Positions 38,001 to 49,903 of a DNA stretch of 64,000 nucleotides are shown piece after piece. The stretch comes from Pomacea canaliculata (lineage: Eukaryota; Mollusca; Gastropoda; Architaenioglossa; Ampullariidae). The stretch covers positions 12,734,311-12,798,310 of the forward strand of contig NC_037590.1 in the NCBI RefSeq assembly GCF_003073045.1. The letters run 5' to 3'. The notes under the pieces were generated by a model that had not been told where the DNA came from, ran no database searches, and worked only from the letters and a program-made list of their open reading frames with translations. Numbering within the stretch: the first letter of the stretch is position 1; each line of letters begins with the position of its first letter. The translations under genes and the position numbers were made by a program.

Positions 38001-38399
38001 GGGAGTCGAATCCCCGCAGCTGCAGGTGCACCTGGTTGCAGGCGCCGCAGAAGTAGTTGTCGCAGTCGAAGCAGTAGACGGTGGCCTCCTTGCTCTCATG
38101 GCGGGAGCCTGCGCACACGAAACAGTCGTGTTTCCGCGACATCTGACCCCCTGCCCCCTGCAAGCGCAGCAGGAAGCCATCGGTGCGGAACTGCTCAGCC
38201 CAGTGTCTTTGGGACGCTCTTTGTCCGGCACCGTCACGCATGCGCGGCAGACCAGGCACGTGACTGCCCTCTCGCCGGAACTGTCGATGTGCTTCTGAAG
38301 ACACGCTTGCACAGCCTGGTGCAGCAGAACACCTTGGGTTCTCGTAATCGCCCTTTGCACTCAGAACACTCCATGCCGGCGAGCTTTTGATGGTCGAGA
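35040..38399 (-). pseudogene. RING/B-box/coiled-coil/NHL (TRIM-type) gene with frame disruptions
   Basis: Exons on the minus strand: 38399-37821 (ATG 38374; RING and B-boxes), 37138-36966 and 36828-36616 (coiled coil), 36115-35869 and 35585-35040 (NHL-type propeller). Splice sites are good throughout. The RING opens MECSECKGRLREPKV and continues in another frame as ACLQKHIDSS and TCLVCRACV. The B-box reads CFVCAGSRHESKEATVYCFD, then a third frame, then FCSECNALLCKNCVHEKH in a fourth. NHL exon 1 begins IAKILVVDSSILLVADSANR and shifts frame before VVSGRQSLHIITI. The last exon is intact and ends at TGA 35040-35042. Such proteins are E3 ubiquitin ligases whose propeller binds RNA or protein. About three breaks lie in the RING/B-box exon and one in NHL exon 1, which is 247 bases long where a multiple of three is expected. 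The cause is either decay or base-calling errors. A strong GTAAGT donor near 39925 suggests a 5' UTR exon. Confidence 0.65.
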
Positions 38400-40799
38400 C
38401 TGCTGGACAGAAGTGTTGTGAGCTGTGATCCACGTTAGCTGGGCGAAACAAAGATTGCACCCGGGGTCTTGTTTGCCCAAAGTCAAGGTTTCTTTTGTTC
38501 TTCTTTCCACGGTTATAAGTAGACAGACAACCGAGGGACCTTTGCGACAAAGTGAGTCATCCTTCTCTCTCCAGCAGACGCGATCTACGCCCGTTGTGGG
38601 CGTCTGTTAGGAAACAGGAGAGGCAACACTGAAACAGATCTCATGCTATCGCTTATCATATACAGCATGCTTAAATTGATGCAACAGACTTTAAAGTGAG
38701 GACCCACTAGTGACAGCTCGATAAGGATGATAAGGAAAAACGACTTGTGACTGTTGCGCAAAAAAAAAAAAAAAAAATTGTGAACACTGTGGCTTGATAC
38801 TTTGATTAAAGCGCTACAAGACACACATCTGGGAATGTGAAGAATGTGAAGAAAGAACAAATAATACGAAATATTGTATAACTAAATAGACGTATAGACG
38901 TGGTGGAATGTAAATGCAATAATTCATGCAATCCAACATTTATTTTTAAAAAAATTCTAAAATGGAAAGGCAGTGAAGGACACATCTAAACAAATTCAGG
39001 TTTTCGATTTACTCTCTCTCATTTATAACATTGGAGGATGCATGTAACTGGAAATAAAAATACTAATGCAAAAGTGACAAAATATTTATACGAAGAACCC
39101 ACGTACAATTCAAAGAATGACCCAAGTGTCCGTAGCTCAAAAAACTAAGGTCGTAAAATGTGGCAAGGCCTTAAGTGAGACAACACTCACAGCGTCTTAA
39201 TCGAGTGACTGAAGTATTCAAGTGCTCGAACACAACAACTCAGTACTTACACTTGTATGTATATTTTTCTTTTTCTTCTCTTAATAACATGAATGACGAG
39301 AGCAACTGTTCTGCATGTTTACCACCAGACCTTCACATCACTGGTGAAAAATGGAGCTGAGTATAATTCAAGGGCGCTGTGAGCGGAGGATACAACTGAA
39401 CAAGTCTGACTAAATGTTACCACAGATCGCAATAAAAAAACACGTGACTAACTTTTACCATTAAGCGGTGGTGAGTGAAGGGGTGGAAGAAAACAGCAGC
39501 AAAAAAACAGTGGGATCTGAACTTCGTAAGTCAAAATCTAGCGTTACTGGATGTTTTCTCCCACGACGAATAAAAAGACAACGGAAGACATGAAAACAGT
39601 CACCGCAACAACGATTACACACCATCACCACCACCTGAAACGCTCGCAACACTCATAGCTGGGGTTAGGCCTTGTTTGGGATTGTGATGTATTGTTTGAA
39701 ACGTGAAAAGACACATCACGTTTTGACATGCTTTAACAGATCACTTGCCTGCGGTTGAAGTACATATAAACACATTTTCATGGATAATGCAATTGAAATT
39801 ATAAATCGATAACAGTAGAAAATAAACTGAGTATTTGGCGTCACACACACATACACAGAGAAAGATACAATTATAATGCGTACCTTTTGATCCGTTCATC
39901 AAATTGCAGAAAACAGGATGCACTTACTTGTTGTGACGAAAAAAAAAAAAACAAACAAGTGATTTTCAAAGCAATGCACACGGCATACCCGAACTTACAA
40001 GGAGTCCGATATGATGATCGCTGTTACTGACCGCAGCTGTGATTCAGTCAACTACTCTTTGCTGTCCGTCAACCATGTGGTTGGAGGGTTCATGACCTTG
40101 CGCTTGACCTACATACTCCCCTCAAGTGGACGAAAGTAGTCCTGACCCCATGAACTCTGAAATAGGTGTCGAAGAATGTGTTGCAATGCGGGAGGGCTGC
40201 TGTAAGATTAGGTAATGTGTAACAGAGTTTCTAAGGTAAAGAAAACTCTTCTTTATGTAAATGAGAGGACAGGGATAAGTCAGAATATGGTCTGATACAA
40301 AAACTACTGAACTCTGACCTAGTAAGTAACCCTAACCCTGACCCAATAAGAAAAAAGGTCGATCGGTGTTCCCAAGGACAGGATATTAGTTCGTGCTCTG
40401 TCGATATACCTGTCCGCGGACTTTGCTGAAGTTATTCGCTAAATCACGGTAGGCTTAACCGGAAGCGTTGGAGCCTAAAGCCTCGTTCTAGCAGTTGAGT
40501 GAAAAAAAAAAAAATCGTCTGCATATACGTGTATATATATAACCTGTAAACGCTAAAAAAAAAAACAGCCCAGTTAACTACGTACAATCTCGTAAACAGC
40601 AGGCCCAGAAATAAAATAAAAATACGCAAGGACTTTTATCAGTGGAAAGATGATAATACATTACTTGATGCATGCAATCCAAAGATTTCAAACCATTTTG
40701 TACCTTCGTACCACATGATCATGTGTGGCAGTGATGTCAGTTCTATATTTATCAGCCAATGAAATGAAGTCCTCATTCTGCCCACCGTAAACAAAGAAA
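38400..40799. other. Upstream region of the NHL gene and intergenic DNA
   Basis: No coding exon is recognised. On the minus strand a donor ACAA|GTAAGTGC at about 39925 could end a leader exon of the RING/NHL gene. Poly(A) runs lie at 38760-38777, 39940-39952 and 40501-40513. Confidence 0.4.
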
Positions 40800-43700
40800 A
40801 TGGCGACTGAAAAATCAGCTGTATTCGCCTTTCTACTTCTTGTTTGTGCAGGTTTGCCAATTTAACATACAACTGATTAACATTGTTGGCCAGCTCATTT
40901 TGTTCACCTTTTGGTTATTGACGTGTTTGATTCACAGTAATATGTTCTTGGATGTCTTTTTTCTTTGTAGATTTGCAACAGCTTTTATAACTTCCTGCAT
41001 TGGGTTCAAAAGACTATCAAAAAGTTATGCTGATATTAGCACTGTTGTTTGTTGATGAATGATGATTTCATCGGCAGTATTTACAAAGAAAACCCCATTA
41101 ACAACAGTAGTAAATAAATTTTGGAAGCTGCATCGATCTATTCTAGATTATTTTCAGTTTTTTGGTTGTTTTTCTCTATTTTCACAATTGTCCCAATGAC
41201 TTAATATTTACTGATTTGTTTGATTTATAAATATTTCTTCAAAATCGCTGTCATGGTAGCTTTTGTTAACCGGTCACTAAATCTCCTTTAAGATATCCCT
41301 TAAAACTTCTTGGTACAATATTATGTCAAAAAGCAAAACTGTCAGATATCTTATTTTTAAAAAGTCATCAAAATCAAGGGCATGACTACAAAAGTTCAGG
41401 CACAGTATATTACGATTAGTTTATTTTGTAGCCAAACCAAAAATTTTATCACATGTGATTCGAAGAAATTAAAAAGAAGCAGACCAAAAAGAGAGTTACA
41501 CAAGTAGTCAAAAATTATTTTTGTCATTGTAAAAACAAGCGTTTGGACCAGTGATTTTACATTTACCTTTACTATTGCATATTACAGGATGTAGCTATGG
41601 TCAGTCTACACACTGCTCAACCAACCAGGTAGAAATACTCAGTCAGGTGGTAACATGTATCACCAAGGACCACCCTGAATACTTTCTTACTGTGCTGACC
41701 AGAATGAACAACCCACAGGCAATGGAAAGCCCAGACTTCTTGTGCGAGTAAGCACTTGTACGCATGAACAAAATGTGGATGCAAGTTGAAAGGAATGATG
41801 GAAAGGTTGACAAAAGATAGCTTCATGTCATCAGAAGTTAGAATCTAGGTAGGAACTTCAAAAGAAGAATGTAAAGAGGAGAAGCACAATTAATTGCACT
41901 TGACTATAAAGCAGAAGGTATTTTGTTTGAGGCTTGTTCAAGCTTATGGTAAACCCCTCCTGTCCACCCAGCAGTTATCTAGCAGAAATGGGTACCTGAT
42001 GGTTAAAAACATGGTTTACTTTCGGATACAATCCCTTTAGCAATAGAACACAATCTTTACAAGATCTGAAACATGAAGCTATTACCTTATGTTTTAAGGA
42101 TCACAGGTAGAAGCAAATTTATGTTTTGATCCCTTGATAATGTATGAATGGGCAACATCCTACAGTAGCATAAATAACAGCACATAATTTATCTTTTAAA
42201 ATTGGTTTTTGTGTGCTCAGTACTCAGTATGAAATAAAATATGACACTGCTTGGGCATATTTCTTTTGAAGCTTTGTGCACAAATGTCAAACATTGGTTA
42301 TTAAATATAACTGTAATAAAAGTTATATTCAGGGTATACCAAAATCCTGTAACATGACGATATATTTGTGTTCCAACATTCATGATATACTTTGCATTTG
42401 CTATACAGCAACCCAGGATTGGTGGTGGCAGTAGCACAGTGCTTTTTGCAATATATTGAAGGTTGCATGCCACAGAATGTAGCCAGCCAATTTTCTAGCG
42501 TGATGCCTACCTCAAAGACGATCCAGAGGGGCATAACTTTTCTTTGCGATTACAGAAAGGGTCAGTCTTACTTTTGTAATCTTTGTAAATGCTCTGCAAT
42601 TAACAAATAATACAAAAATTATGAAATTTCCTTATAATTGGTTATGAGAGTATTATACATTCCACTTTTTAAAAATAGGACTATATCATATGATGGCTAA
42701 CCATCTGTAAGTGCTATATTATTCACATGGTGCGTTGTGTACTTTCCACAAATTGTTGTCAGTTATGTCTGTCATTGTTAAAGAGGCTCTAATGGCATGT
42801 ATACTTACACTTTTACTTGCACACACACAAAAATATACATACTCCCACTTAAACACTTCTCAGTCTGTTTTACTCTCACTTTTCCATGATATTTGCTCAC
42901 ATCAAGCTTAAGTTTCTCTGAGATTAAGTAGGTAATTTTAATGTGATTGATGTGCAGAAATAAATGTACTCGATTTACCCTGAATTTATAATCCATAATG
43001 TGGATAATGCAAATGCAAATTTGGGATCTTGTTTTCAGACTTTGCTGACCCATGCCTGGAAGTTAACAAAACTTTAAGCTTGATCAAATGCTACAGTGAC
43101 AAGATACAAGCCTCCACACTGGCTACAAGTATTGCTGCAGGAGGCATCCAAGATACTCTCTGCATGTAAGTATTTCCTCAGATGTGTGGCCCTTCTTCAT
43201 GGATACAAAAAGTAGAAAACAATTATTTAGCAAGACACAGTGTTGTCCATAGAATTAATCATCACTTTTTTATTTTAAATGTTTTCATGTGTAGAAATAC
43301 ACAGTGTAATGTTAGCCCTTTACTCTGTGTTTCAAAGCAAAAATGATCACACATTTTTTAGGGGACTTAATTTCTAGAACTTTTGAGTCCGTAAACCAAT
43401 TAATTGTTGTATCATCTTTTGAGCTTGTTCTTCTTGATTATGTTTTTTTGAGATAAGGGTTAAACTGTATGTGAAGTAGACTCACTGAACTTCTACATAT
43501 CTTTGTACCTTATCCCCTCACCATCCTTCATGTCTTTTTTTTCTTATTCAAGCAGATGTAATGCCATCTGACAGACTTTGTTGTTTTTAAAATGAGACAT
43601 TTCCATTTTCATTGTAGGCTCCTGGGAGTAGAAGAAAAGTGCATTTCAGATAACCTCCAGACTTGCAGCAACGACCTGCGATCCAAACTGAAGGCAGGAC

Positions 43701-43813
43701 TCCTGTCTTTCTTCCCCTATGAAAATTGCAGTCCAAAATATGGCCTTCTTCCACAGGAAATTAAGACAGTCCTGAGGTACAAGTCTGAGCATGCTGGCTA
43801 TAGACCTCATTGA
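40800..43813 (+). CDS. Secreted two-module 12-cysteine protein
   Basis: Five exons are read: 40800-40851, 41588-41747, 42409-42560, 43039-43165 and 43618-43813. GT-AG junctions join in frame to 228 residues plus TGA. Exon 1 is a signal peptide (MATEKSAVFAFLLLVCAG). The mature chain has two six-cysteine modules. Module 1 (exons 2-3) has spacing C-x13-C-x28-C-x12-C-x7-C-x26-C. Module 2 (exons 4-5) has C-x11-C-x23-C-x8-C-x7-C-x20-C. In both modules the internal intron falls just after the third cysteine. Intron phases run 1, 2, 1, 2. This indicates tandem duplication of a two-exon unit. I do not recognise the family. The layout recalls secreted nematode DUF19-like and insect 27-kDa haemolymph proteins only in general form. 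No transmembrane segment follows the signal peptide, so it is probably secreted. Exon 1 has a weak GTTTGC donor. Confidence 0.75.
41930..42000 (+). repeat. SINE-like remnant in intron 2
   Basis: The segment reads CCCCTCCTGTCCACCCAGCA and continues AGAAATGGGTACCTGATGG. This block resembles the body of dispersed molluscan SINEs. The identification is by recall of the motif only and the ends are not defined. Confidence 0.3.
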
Positions 43814-44431
43814 GCAGACACACCATCAGAGGTTCTTGCAGTTGCACAAAGTGGGAGATGTCTGCTGTATTTTTCCTTACGAAAGATATTTGTAGCTCCA
43901 CACATATACATGCATGTCTCACACACACACACACTAAGTGTATCTTCTTAAAGTAATGTGATTTACAATGTATATTTTGATATTTAGAAAAAATTATACT
44001 TTGTCACAAATGCCTCTATTTTTGTTAAAGAAATGCTGATGTTTTATCACACAAGTAATTGCGTTCACATTCTGCACAGGATGAATCTCACTTTTGTTAT
44101 ACCTGCAGTCGTTTTCCAAGGAGATATAGTTTCATTGACTAATATGCATAGTATTTACTGTGTATACCTTCCCGACAAAAAAAAATTTAATTTTTTGTTT
44201 TTATGCAAAGATTCTCAAGGTACATTTTGGACTCTTTTATTTATTACAAATTTAATATATGTACAGAGCATTTTATTTAAGCACATAGTACTCTGTGTTA
44301 TAGAGTGAAAAATATATACATAATCAAGTACAGTTGCTGATGTGAAGGATAAGCAGTTTTATAATACTGTGAGCAAATTTTTTTTGTTTCTTGATTAAAA
44401 GAAAATTACTCCTGTTACATATTATGCACTT

Positions 44432-44437
44432 AATAAA
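44432..44437 (+). terminator. Poly(A) signal candidate of the two-module secreted protein
   Basis: AATAAA lies 619 bases after the stop codon. It is the first canonical hexamer noticed, and the intervening sequence is AT-rich and non-coding. Confidence 0.4.
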
Positions 44438-44547
44438 CATTGCTTCTGCTTACACAAAACTGTTTTATTTTATGTAGGGCCAGCAGTTTTATATACATGT
44501 GTTTGCATTAGTTTTACATTTTCCCTTTGACTTCTAAACTGTGCTTA

Positions 44548-44745
44548 TTTAGAGGCACCCAGTAGTGTTGTGGTTGAAACACATACTTGTCACCACTGCA
44601 GTGAAAGTTCCTCAGTTTAGATCTCATAGCGGGATACATTGTCTCTGTTACACCTGTCTGCAGTGCTGGACGTCAGAGGTTTTCTCTGGATACTCCTGTT
44701 TCCTCCCTGCTTCCTCTCCCCCCATAGTGCGAAATAACTTCAAGG
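44548..44745 (+). mobile_element. tRNA-derived SINE remnant
   Basis: The left part resembles a decayed tRNA head: GTAGTGTTGTGGTTGAAACA, and a B-box-like AGTTTAGATCTC. The body contains GGGATACATTGTCTCTGTTA and the characteristic GGTTTTCTCTGGATACTCCT followed by GTTTCCTCCC. That conserved body is found in several metazoan SINE superfamilies. No target-site duplication was identified and the 3' end is vague. Confidence 0.55.
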
Positions 44746-45219
44746 TGGATGCACTTTTCTACTTAACCAAACAACGGTGCATTCATTCCCATTTACTAAA
44801 GCTGCAGTTGCAAATGCTCCGATTCTTAGCTGCATCTCCTCCAGCCATTATATTATTCAAGTAATCTGCCCTTTGTTGTTCAAAATGGCTTAAATAGAAG
44901 TGATTAATTTTGTTGTTTGTACTTTTTGTTTTATTAAAACAGTTTTAAAAAATTCAGTAGACAGTGAAAATTTTCAAGTTTTCTTGATTCTTTGATTTTT
45001 GATTTTTCATGCCAATCTCTTTTTAATTACAGATCGTATGAGAACAAGAATAATGCATACCATGCAATAATGAATGTGATTACCATTATTTTATAGGCTG
45101 TGGAAATATCTTGTAAGAATCTGTGATTTGTATTGAGATAACTTTTTTGTACATACACTTTCACTACAAATAAAAGACAATAAATGTTTAGTATCCAAGG
45201 GTTTTTTTTTTTTTAAAAA

Positions 45220-45390
45220 ACAATGAGAGGTTAACGGGGTAAAGAGGGAGGTAAGTGTGGAGGTGAAAGGTGGGAAGGAAACGTAAGCATCAAGAGTGAG
45301 GAAATGAATAAAGAATGGGCAGATGTCGCTATGTGGATAAGTAGGGAGAAGAATAAAGTGGGAGTCAGGGGGGCAGAGTGACACCAGCTA
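45220..45390. repeat. Purine-rich tract
   Basis: About 170 bases are strongly biased to A and G on the plus strand, such as AGAGGGAGGTAAG and GAAAGGTGGGAAGGAAACG. It may form unusual DNA structure or simply be a degenerate repeat. It opens meaningless Pro/Ser/Thr-rich frames on the minus strand. Confidence 0.45.
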
Positions 45391-45767
45391 ATTACTGAAC
45401 TCACAAAATAAGTGAGACTGGTCTGTATCATCAAAAGAACAACATAATATTACAATAACTGGATTTATTTTTAAAGGACGCGATTAACAGATGTGTATGA
45501 ACCAAAAAGCTGATGTCTAGACCTACAGTTGCAGCAAATTTCGTAGAAACTATCTTCAAAATCTTAACAATAAAACTGCAAATAGCAGTGGATTGTCAGA
45601 CACGTTTGTCACGGTTTGTGGCCATTGGTATGGTGAATAATGTTTCGCATCAGCGATTGCCAGTCTGAGCAGAATAACGGGCACTAGAAATATCAGCTTT
45701 GTCCCAAAATATAGTCTCATCCTTCCTGATGGGTTCCACATAAACCATTACTCGCCATCGTCAAACG

Positions 45768-46020
45768 ATGTAAACTGGTTCGGTTCAGCCATGTCCCCAG
45801 ACCTGACTTCCCAAAGATGATCCTCCAGGCATGCATGGAAGGATGACGACGTCGATGTAAACAGAAAAAGAACTGGCTGGCGAACGTACAGGAACGGCCA
45901 GGCCGTCCAATGAGAGACCTCCTAACAGGTGCACAAGGCCGGCCTCGTTGGAGCGCCTCGATAGGTCTTCCCCACGGGCAGGCCACCTTGCTCTGAATCT
46001 GACAGGTGGTGAAAGTAATG
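45768..46020 (+). mobile_element. 3' end of a LINE (C-terminal reverse-transcriptase tail)
   Basis: Translation gives VRFSHVPRPDFPKMILQACM, an internal stop, then a basic run, KKNWLANVQERPGRPMRDLL, and GRPRWSASIGLP, ending at TGA 45993-45995. The 'basic-RQ/KNW-x-NV-x-E-x-GRP-DLL-RPRW' pattern is the usual C-terminal tail of RTE/Jockey-like non-LTR retrotransposons. A short AATGATGAAT-like tail follows. It is a severely 5'-truncated dead copy with one in-frame stop. The assignment to a clade is tentative. Confidence 0.65.
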
Positions 46021-46224
46021 ATGAATATTTTTCATCGGTTTTTTTCCCCTGAGTTCAGAGATGTCACATTCTTTCTGAATATTGCCGAGACCTCAAAGTG
46101 TATTTATGGATGTAAGCTATGTCATCTCGTTAAATCACTCATCTAAAGAAGTACTCTGGAATGGACGAAAAAAGCATTTTCGTATGCTGATATATTTTAA
46201 GAAGTGATATTAAAGTTTTTTTTT

Positions 46225-46405
46225 TTTTCGATATGTATATATACAAAACCACTCATGACCGGCCCAAGTGGTGATCAAACCTTGTCATCTTTTGTATATA
46301 GCCAGGTCAGTCCCACGCCCCAAACGAAGGCGACCGCTGGTGATAACTAGCACCATTGAAGGGATGATGATGATGATGATGAGGAGGAGGAGGATAATGA
46401 TGATA
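46225..46405. repeat. Possible SINE remnant and (GAT)/(GAG)n microsatellite
   Basis: The stretch 46225-46360 includes GGCCCAAGTGGTGATCAAAC, which looks like a reversed tRNA-like promoter remnant. It is followed by a GATGATGATG/GAGGAGGAGG microsatellite at 46363-46405. The SINE call is weak; the microsatellite is certain. Confidence 0.35.
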
Positions 46406-48050
46406 GAAAACATATTAAATGTATTTCACGGATGCCGCTCCACACTTCAAAGTATATACCTCATATCGTGAGACATTTTCATCATCAGCCCTAACTTGAA
46501 GTTCAATACATAATAAACAAAGGCGTAATTTAGATACATAAATTTCATTTGCCACAACTTTTTATGCAAGGTCACTGTAATTCAATTTCGCTTTTGTTTG
46601 CTTTATGTCAGCTGTGTCACGTGTCACCGTCTCGTGAAACACCATGTGGCGTTAGTTTGCAGGCGTGGTGGCGCTCACCTGTTGGTGGCGCAGATCAGGT
46701 ATCCCATGATTGTGATTCCGCAACGACCGTCAGTCAATAAGCAGACTAGCAGAAAGTGTACAAATCTTTTTTTTTTACAGGATAGTGAAAATAGCTGATA
46801 TGTCTTTTTTCTGCCGAGCCCTAAAAAGCTAAATAATATTTTGTTTCATGACAGGTGACGATCACTAAGAATCCAATATGCGCGTGAGAGTGCGCCCACA
46901 TTGAAAAGTGAGCAGAATAGTATATTTCTTTAAGAGGCGACTTTTGAGGCCTGATTTGAAAATTTCGGACATAGATACAGCTCGAAGGGAAAGAGGCACA
47001 TTTCAAATAGCAGGGCCTGAGAAGGAAAAGGAAGGTCTGCCAAATTTCTCCTGTCTGATGCGAGGCACAGGAGGTCAAAACAAGCAAACTGAAGAGTACA
47101 GTATCTAATAATCTATATTAAATTATTTAAGATTAGAACTTTTTTGGATTTATTTTATATTTTAAAAAAACCTTTCATTTGGTGCGTATGTGCTTGCATG
47201 TCAAACGACAACAAACCTCCAGGTTCTTATGTACACCTGAGATAATTATTTAAATTTTCAGTGGGGAAAAAAAGCTAAACCTATCGTTATTTCAATATTT
47301 GAAGATAAATGGGTACCATATGTATGTTAATATGATTGAACAGAATGATATTTTCCCTAACATCATTCATCGAGTTAAAAAAAAAAACCCTACAACCTTT
47401 CTCTGCACCCTCAGCGCTCGAGCAGGTAGAACCGGACCTGAGCAGCAGTCATCCCTAACTCAAAATAAATATTACTGATAGTTGCCGGAGAACGTAAGAA
47501 TGCCGATAAAATAGTGAATATGAACTTTTATTACTTCCAAAAAAAAAAAGAACTTAATCACATTATTTATCTCTTAACGGAGCGGTCTGACTGAGGGTCA
47601 TCGAGAGAGAGATAGATGAAGAAATGATTAATAAAAAGAAGGTTTAACCATGAAGCTTAATGAGATTGCAGAGAGCTAAAGTAATCACGCTTACTAACGC
47701 ACAGTCTCTCTCGTTCTCTCCCCACTCTCTCACACACAGACAGACGCACTCTCGCACACATATGCACACACAAAACACTCTCTCTATATATATATATGAA
47801 AAAAAAGCTCTCGATAACCTTTGTGTAATATCATTTACGTAATATTTAGTACAGGAAGATCGGTCCTTCATGGGCTAAAGTATGTCATCTTTGATAAAGA
47901 ACACCGCCCTGTGTGCTGGACTGCGTGTGGCACACCTTGCACAGGCCACAACACGAGCACAGGTAAGTGCAGGTAGAGTGAAGGCAACTCCACGTGTCTG
48001 AAAGCCACGAGCTGGCCACAAAGCATCTCTCTGTTTAGTCACTTGCTCAC
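46406..48050. other. Intergenic region
   Basis: No gene is recognised. Short open frames at 46549-46798 and 46908-47108 lack domains, and CA/CT runs occur at about 47705-47790. Confidence 0.45.
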
Positions 48051-48115
48051 TCTGGATCCTTTACATTTCCAGATTATTGATGTTAGCTGCAGCTGGGTGT
48101 GCGTCTAACAAGAAG
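48050..48115 (+). other. Possible 5' UTR exon of the STELLO-like gene
   Basis: A strong donor AGAAG|GTGAGC ends at 48115. A matching acceptor, AATATTGCAG, ends at 48489, 42 bases before the presumed start codon. The leader exon start is not defined. Confidence 0.3.
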
Positions 48116-48531
48116 GTGAGCGTGTATATCTTCTCGATATTTTTTTTTCATTCGTGTTTCTAGATGATAGTAAGTGTGACACAAGCCGAACCCATTTTGT
48201 TTGAGAATCAGTCTTTTTCTCCTTCGGTTTTCTTCTCTATCTCCAACCTACCTTACCTTCTTTTTCCGAATGTTAGTGGTGTGTGTGTGTGTGTTTGTTT
48301 TCAAGTTTTTTTTTCTTGCTGTATGTTGTTTTGAAAAAAAAATTTAGAATCGTCATAATACTCTTGAAGCAGTTCACTACGCCTATTAGGTTTAACATGA
48401 AAGACGAAGAAACGTGTTTACAAATGAATAGCATTTTTGAGAGATTTTCGATAAATAAAGTGAGATATTATGTAAACTAAATATTGCAGATTGACAATTT
48501 ATCATGTCTTCTGTCTGAAGGATTCCCCAAC

Positions 48532-49903
48532 ATGAAACCAGTACTGCTGGTGCTTGCACTCGCCCTGCTGTGTTCGTCTTACCTTTTGCTGTATCTGTTT
48601 CTGGCTCCGAAAAACATTCTTCCCAGCTTGCAATCCATGGAACACGTCAGTGTCAGAATGCTGGGACTGGATCGTGTTAGTCCTTTGCCTGCCAGCTCGG
48701 CTCCCAAAGAGTGGAGTCGAGGACACGAAGTTCTCCAAGCTTCTGAAATAAACCTTGATGTGGTGTTCCAGAAAGATCCACCAGAACGAGAAGATCAGGA
48801 TGAGAAAGACACAAGGAACAGCACTGATCCCTCTGAAATAGGCGCCATGAAAGGCGTTGGAACAACAGAGCACCAACGATGGAAGAGAAAGGAGAGACAA
48901 ACTCGTTTGTTTACTCACCCGCCTTACGGCGTCCCCCACACAGTCATCAATCCCAACGCATCTAACGACACCCTGCATATGAGTGCAGGTGACATTTCAG
49001 ATGTTCTCTATTCATCTATGTGCCCGAATTATACCACTCGACCAGAAAAAATTATCGTTTTCGAAGACATATTATTAATCGTTACTATCAACTACTATTT
49101 CCTCTATGTAACTATTCCGTTCGTCGAACTTCTTTATCGGAGACACTTCCCGACCATCTTGTACTGCGGGCCATCTCCAAGGGACCTGGAGAACTTTGTC
49201 ATTGAGGAGAACTATACGTTTCCTATCCTCTACATGGAAGGGTTGAGGGATGGCTGGTTCACCATGTACGAATGCCTCGAGAACGCTGCCAAGACGTACA
49301 CTAATTTCTCTGGGTACCTATACATCGGCGACGACACCCTGCTACATCTGCCAAACCTGGCCACGCTGCCAAAAGACACTCTGTGGATGTCGGAGATTTT
49401 CTACTTCAAAAAGCCGATGAACACTACCTCGTTGAACAAGCAATGGATATGGTGGGCCGACATCCATGGCAACAACGCCTTCCTCGGGGTCCTCAACGAG
49501 CTGATGTTCCGCGCCTTTCGTCAGAAGGACAGGTGGGCTTTGACGTTCTTGGAAAACTACTATTCTCACGTGCGCTCTAGCACCAGTGTGCACATCTGCA
49601 CGGTTGACATGTTGTATGTGCCTCACCGCCTCGTGCCAAACTTCCTGGCTGTGGTGCCTCTCATGAAGAAGCACCATTTGACCTCTGGAGATCGCCATGC
49701 CCATGTTCGCCTTGGGTCTGGACTGGGACAAAGACGTGACTTTAATGAAGGTGGCCGACCTGTGGGGGTCACCGCGGGGTGAACCTTGGAAACACTTTAA
49801 AGACGAGATTATTTACTTGCATCCGTTCAAATATGGAGATCATTTTCAGTCAGAAGAGGGTTATGACTTTATATGTGGAAAGTACCTTCATCAACTGTAT
49901 TAG
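48532..49903 (+). CDS. STELLO/DUF288-like type II membrane protein, one frame break
   Basis: The start at 48532 (CAACATGAAA) gives a short cytoplasmic end and one signal-anchor helix (PVLLVLALALLCSSYLLLYL). A variable, N-glycosylation-containing stem follows, with a luminal domain from about residue 155: IVTINYYFLYVTIPFVELLY, FPTILYCGP, GLRDGWFTMYECL and GYLYIGDDTLLHLPNL. The last carries an acidic GDD like a glycosyltransferase metal site. The stretch resembles DUF288/STELLO proteins, Golgi glycosyltransferase-like enzymes known from plants and some animals. The frame runs to about HHLT near 49683, then continues one base over as EIAMPMFALGLDWDKDVTLM and ends with TAG at 49901-49903 (457 codons plus one base). 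The coding region is otherwise a single uninterrupted exon. A one-base insertion near 49684 is the simplest reading, either a recent mutation or a sequence error. The family assignment is moderately sure. Confidence 0.6.

Noticed and set aside
37660-38550. A 296-codon minus-strand open frame
   Set aside because: Only its middle part carries B-box cysteines; the rest is an out-of-frame shadow of the RING and B-box exon and runs through a splice donor into an intron.
40330-40360. CCTAACCCTGA sequence considered as interstitial telomeric repeat
   Set aside because: Fewer than three units and not in the animal telomere register; most likely chance.
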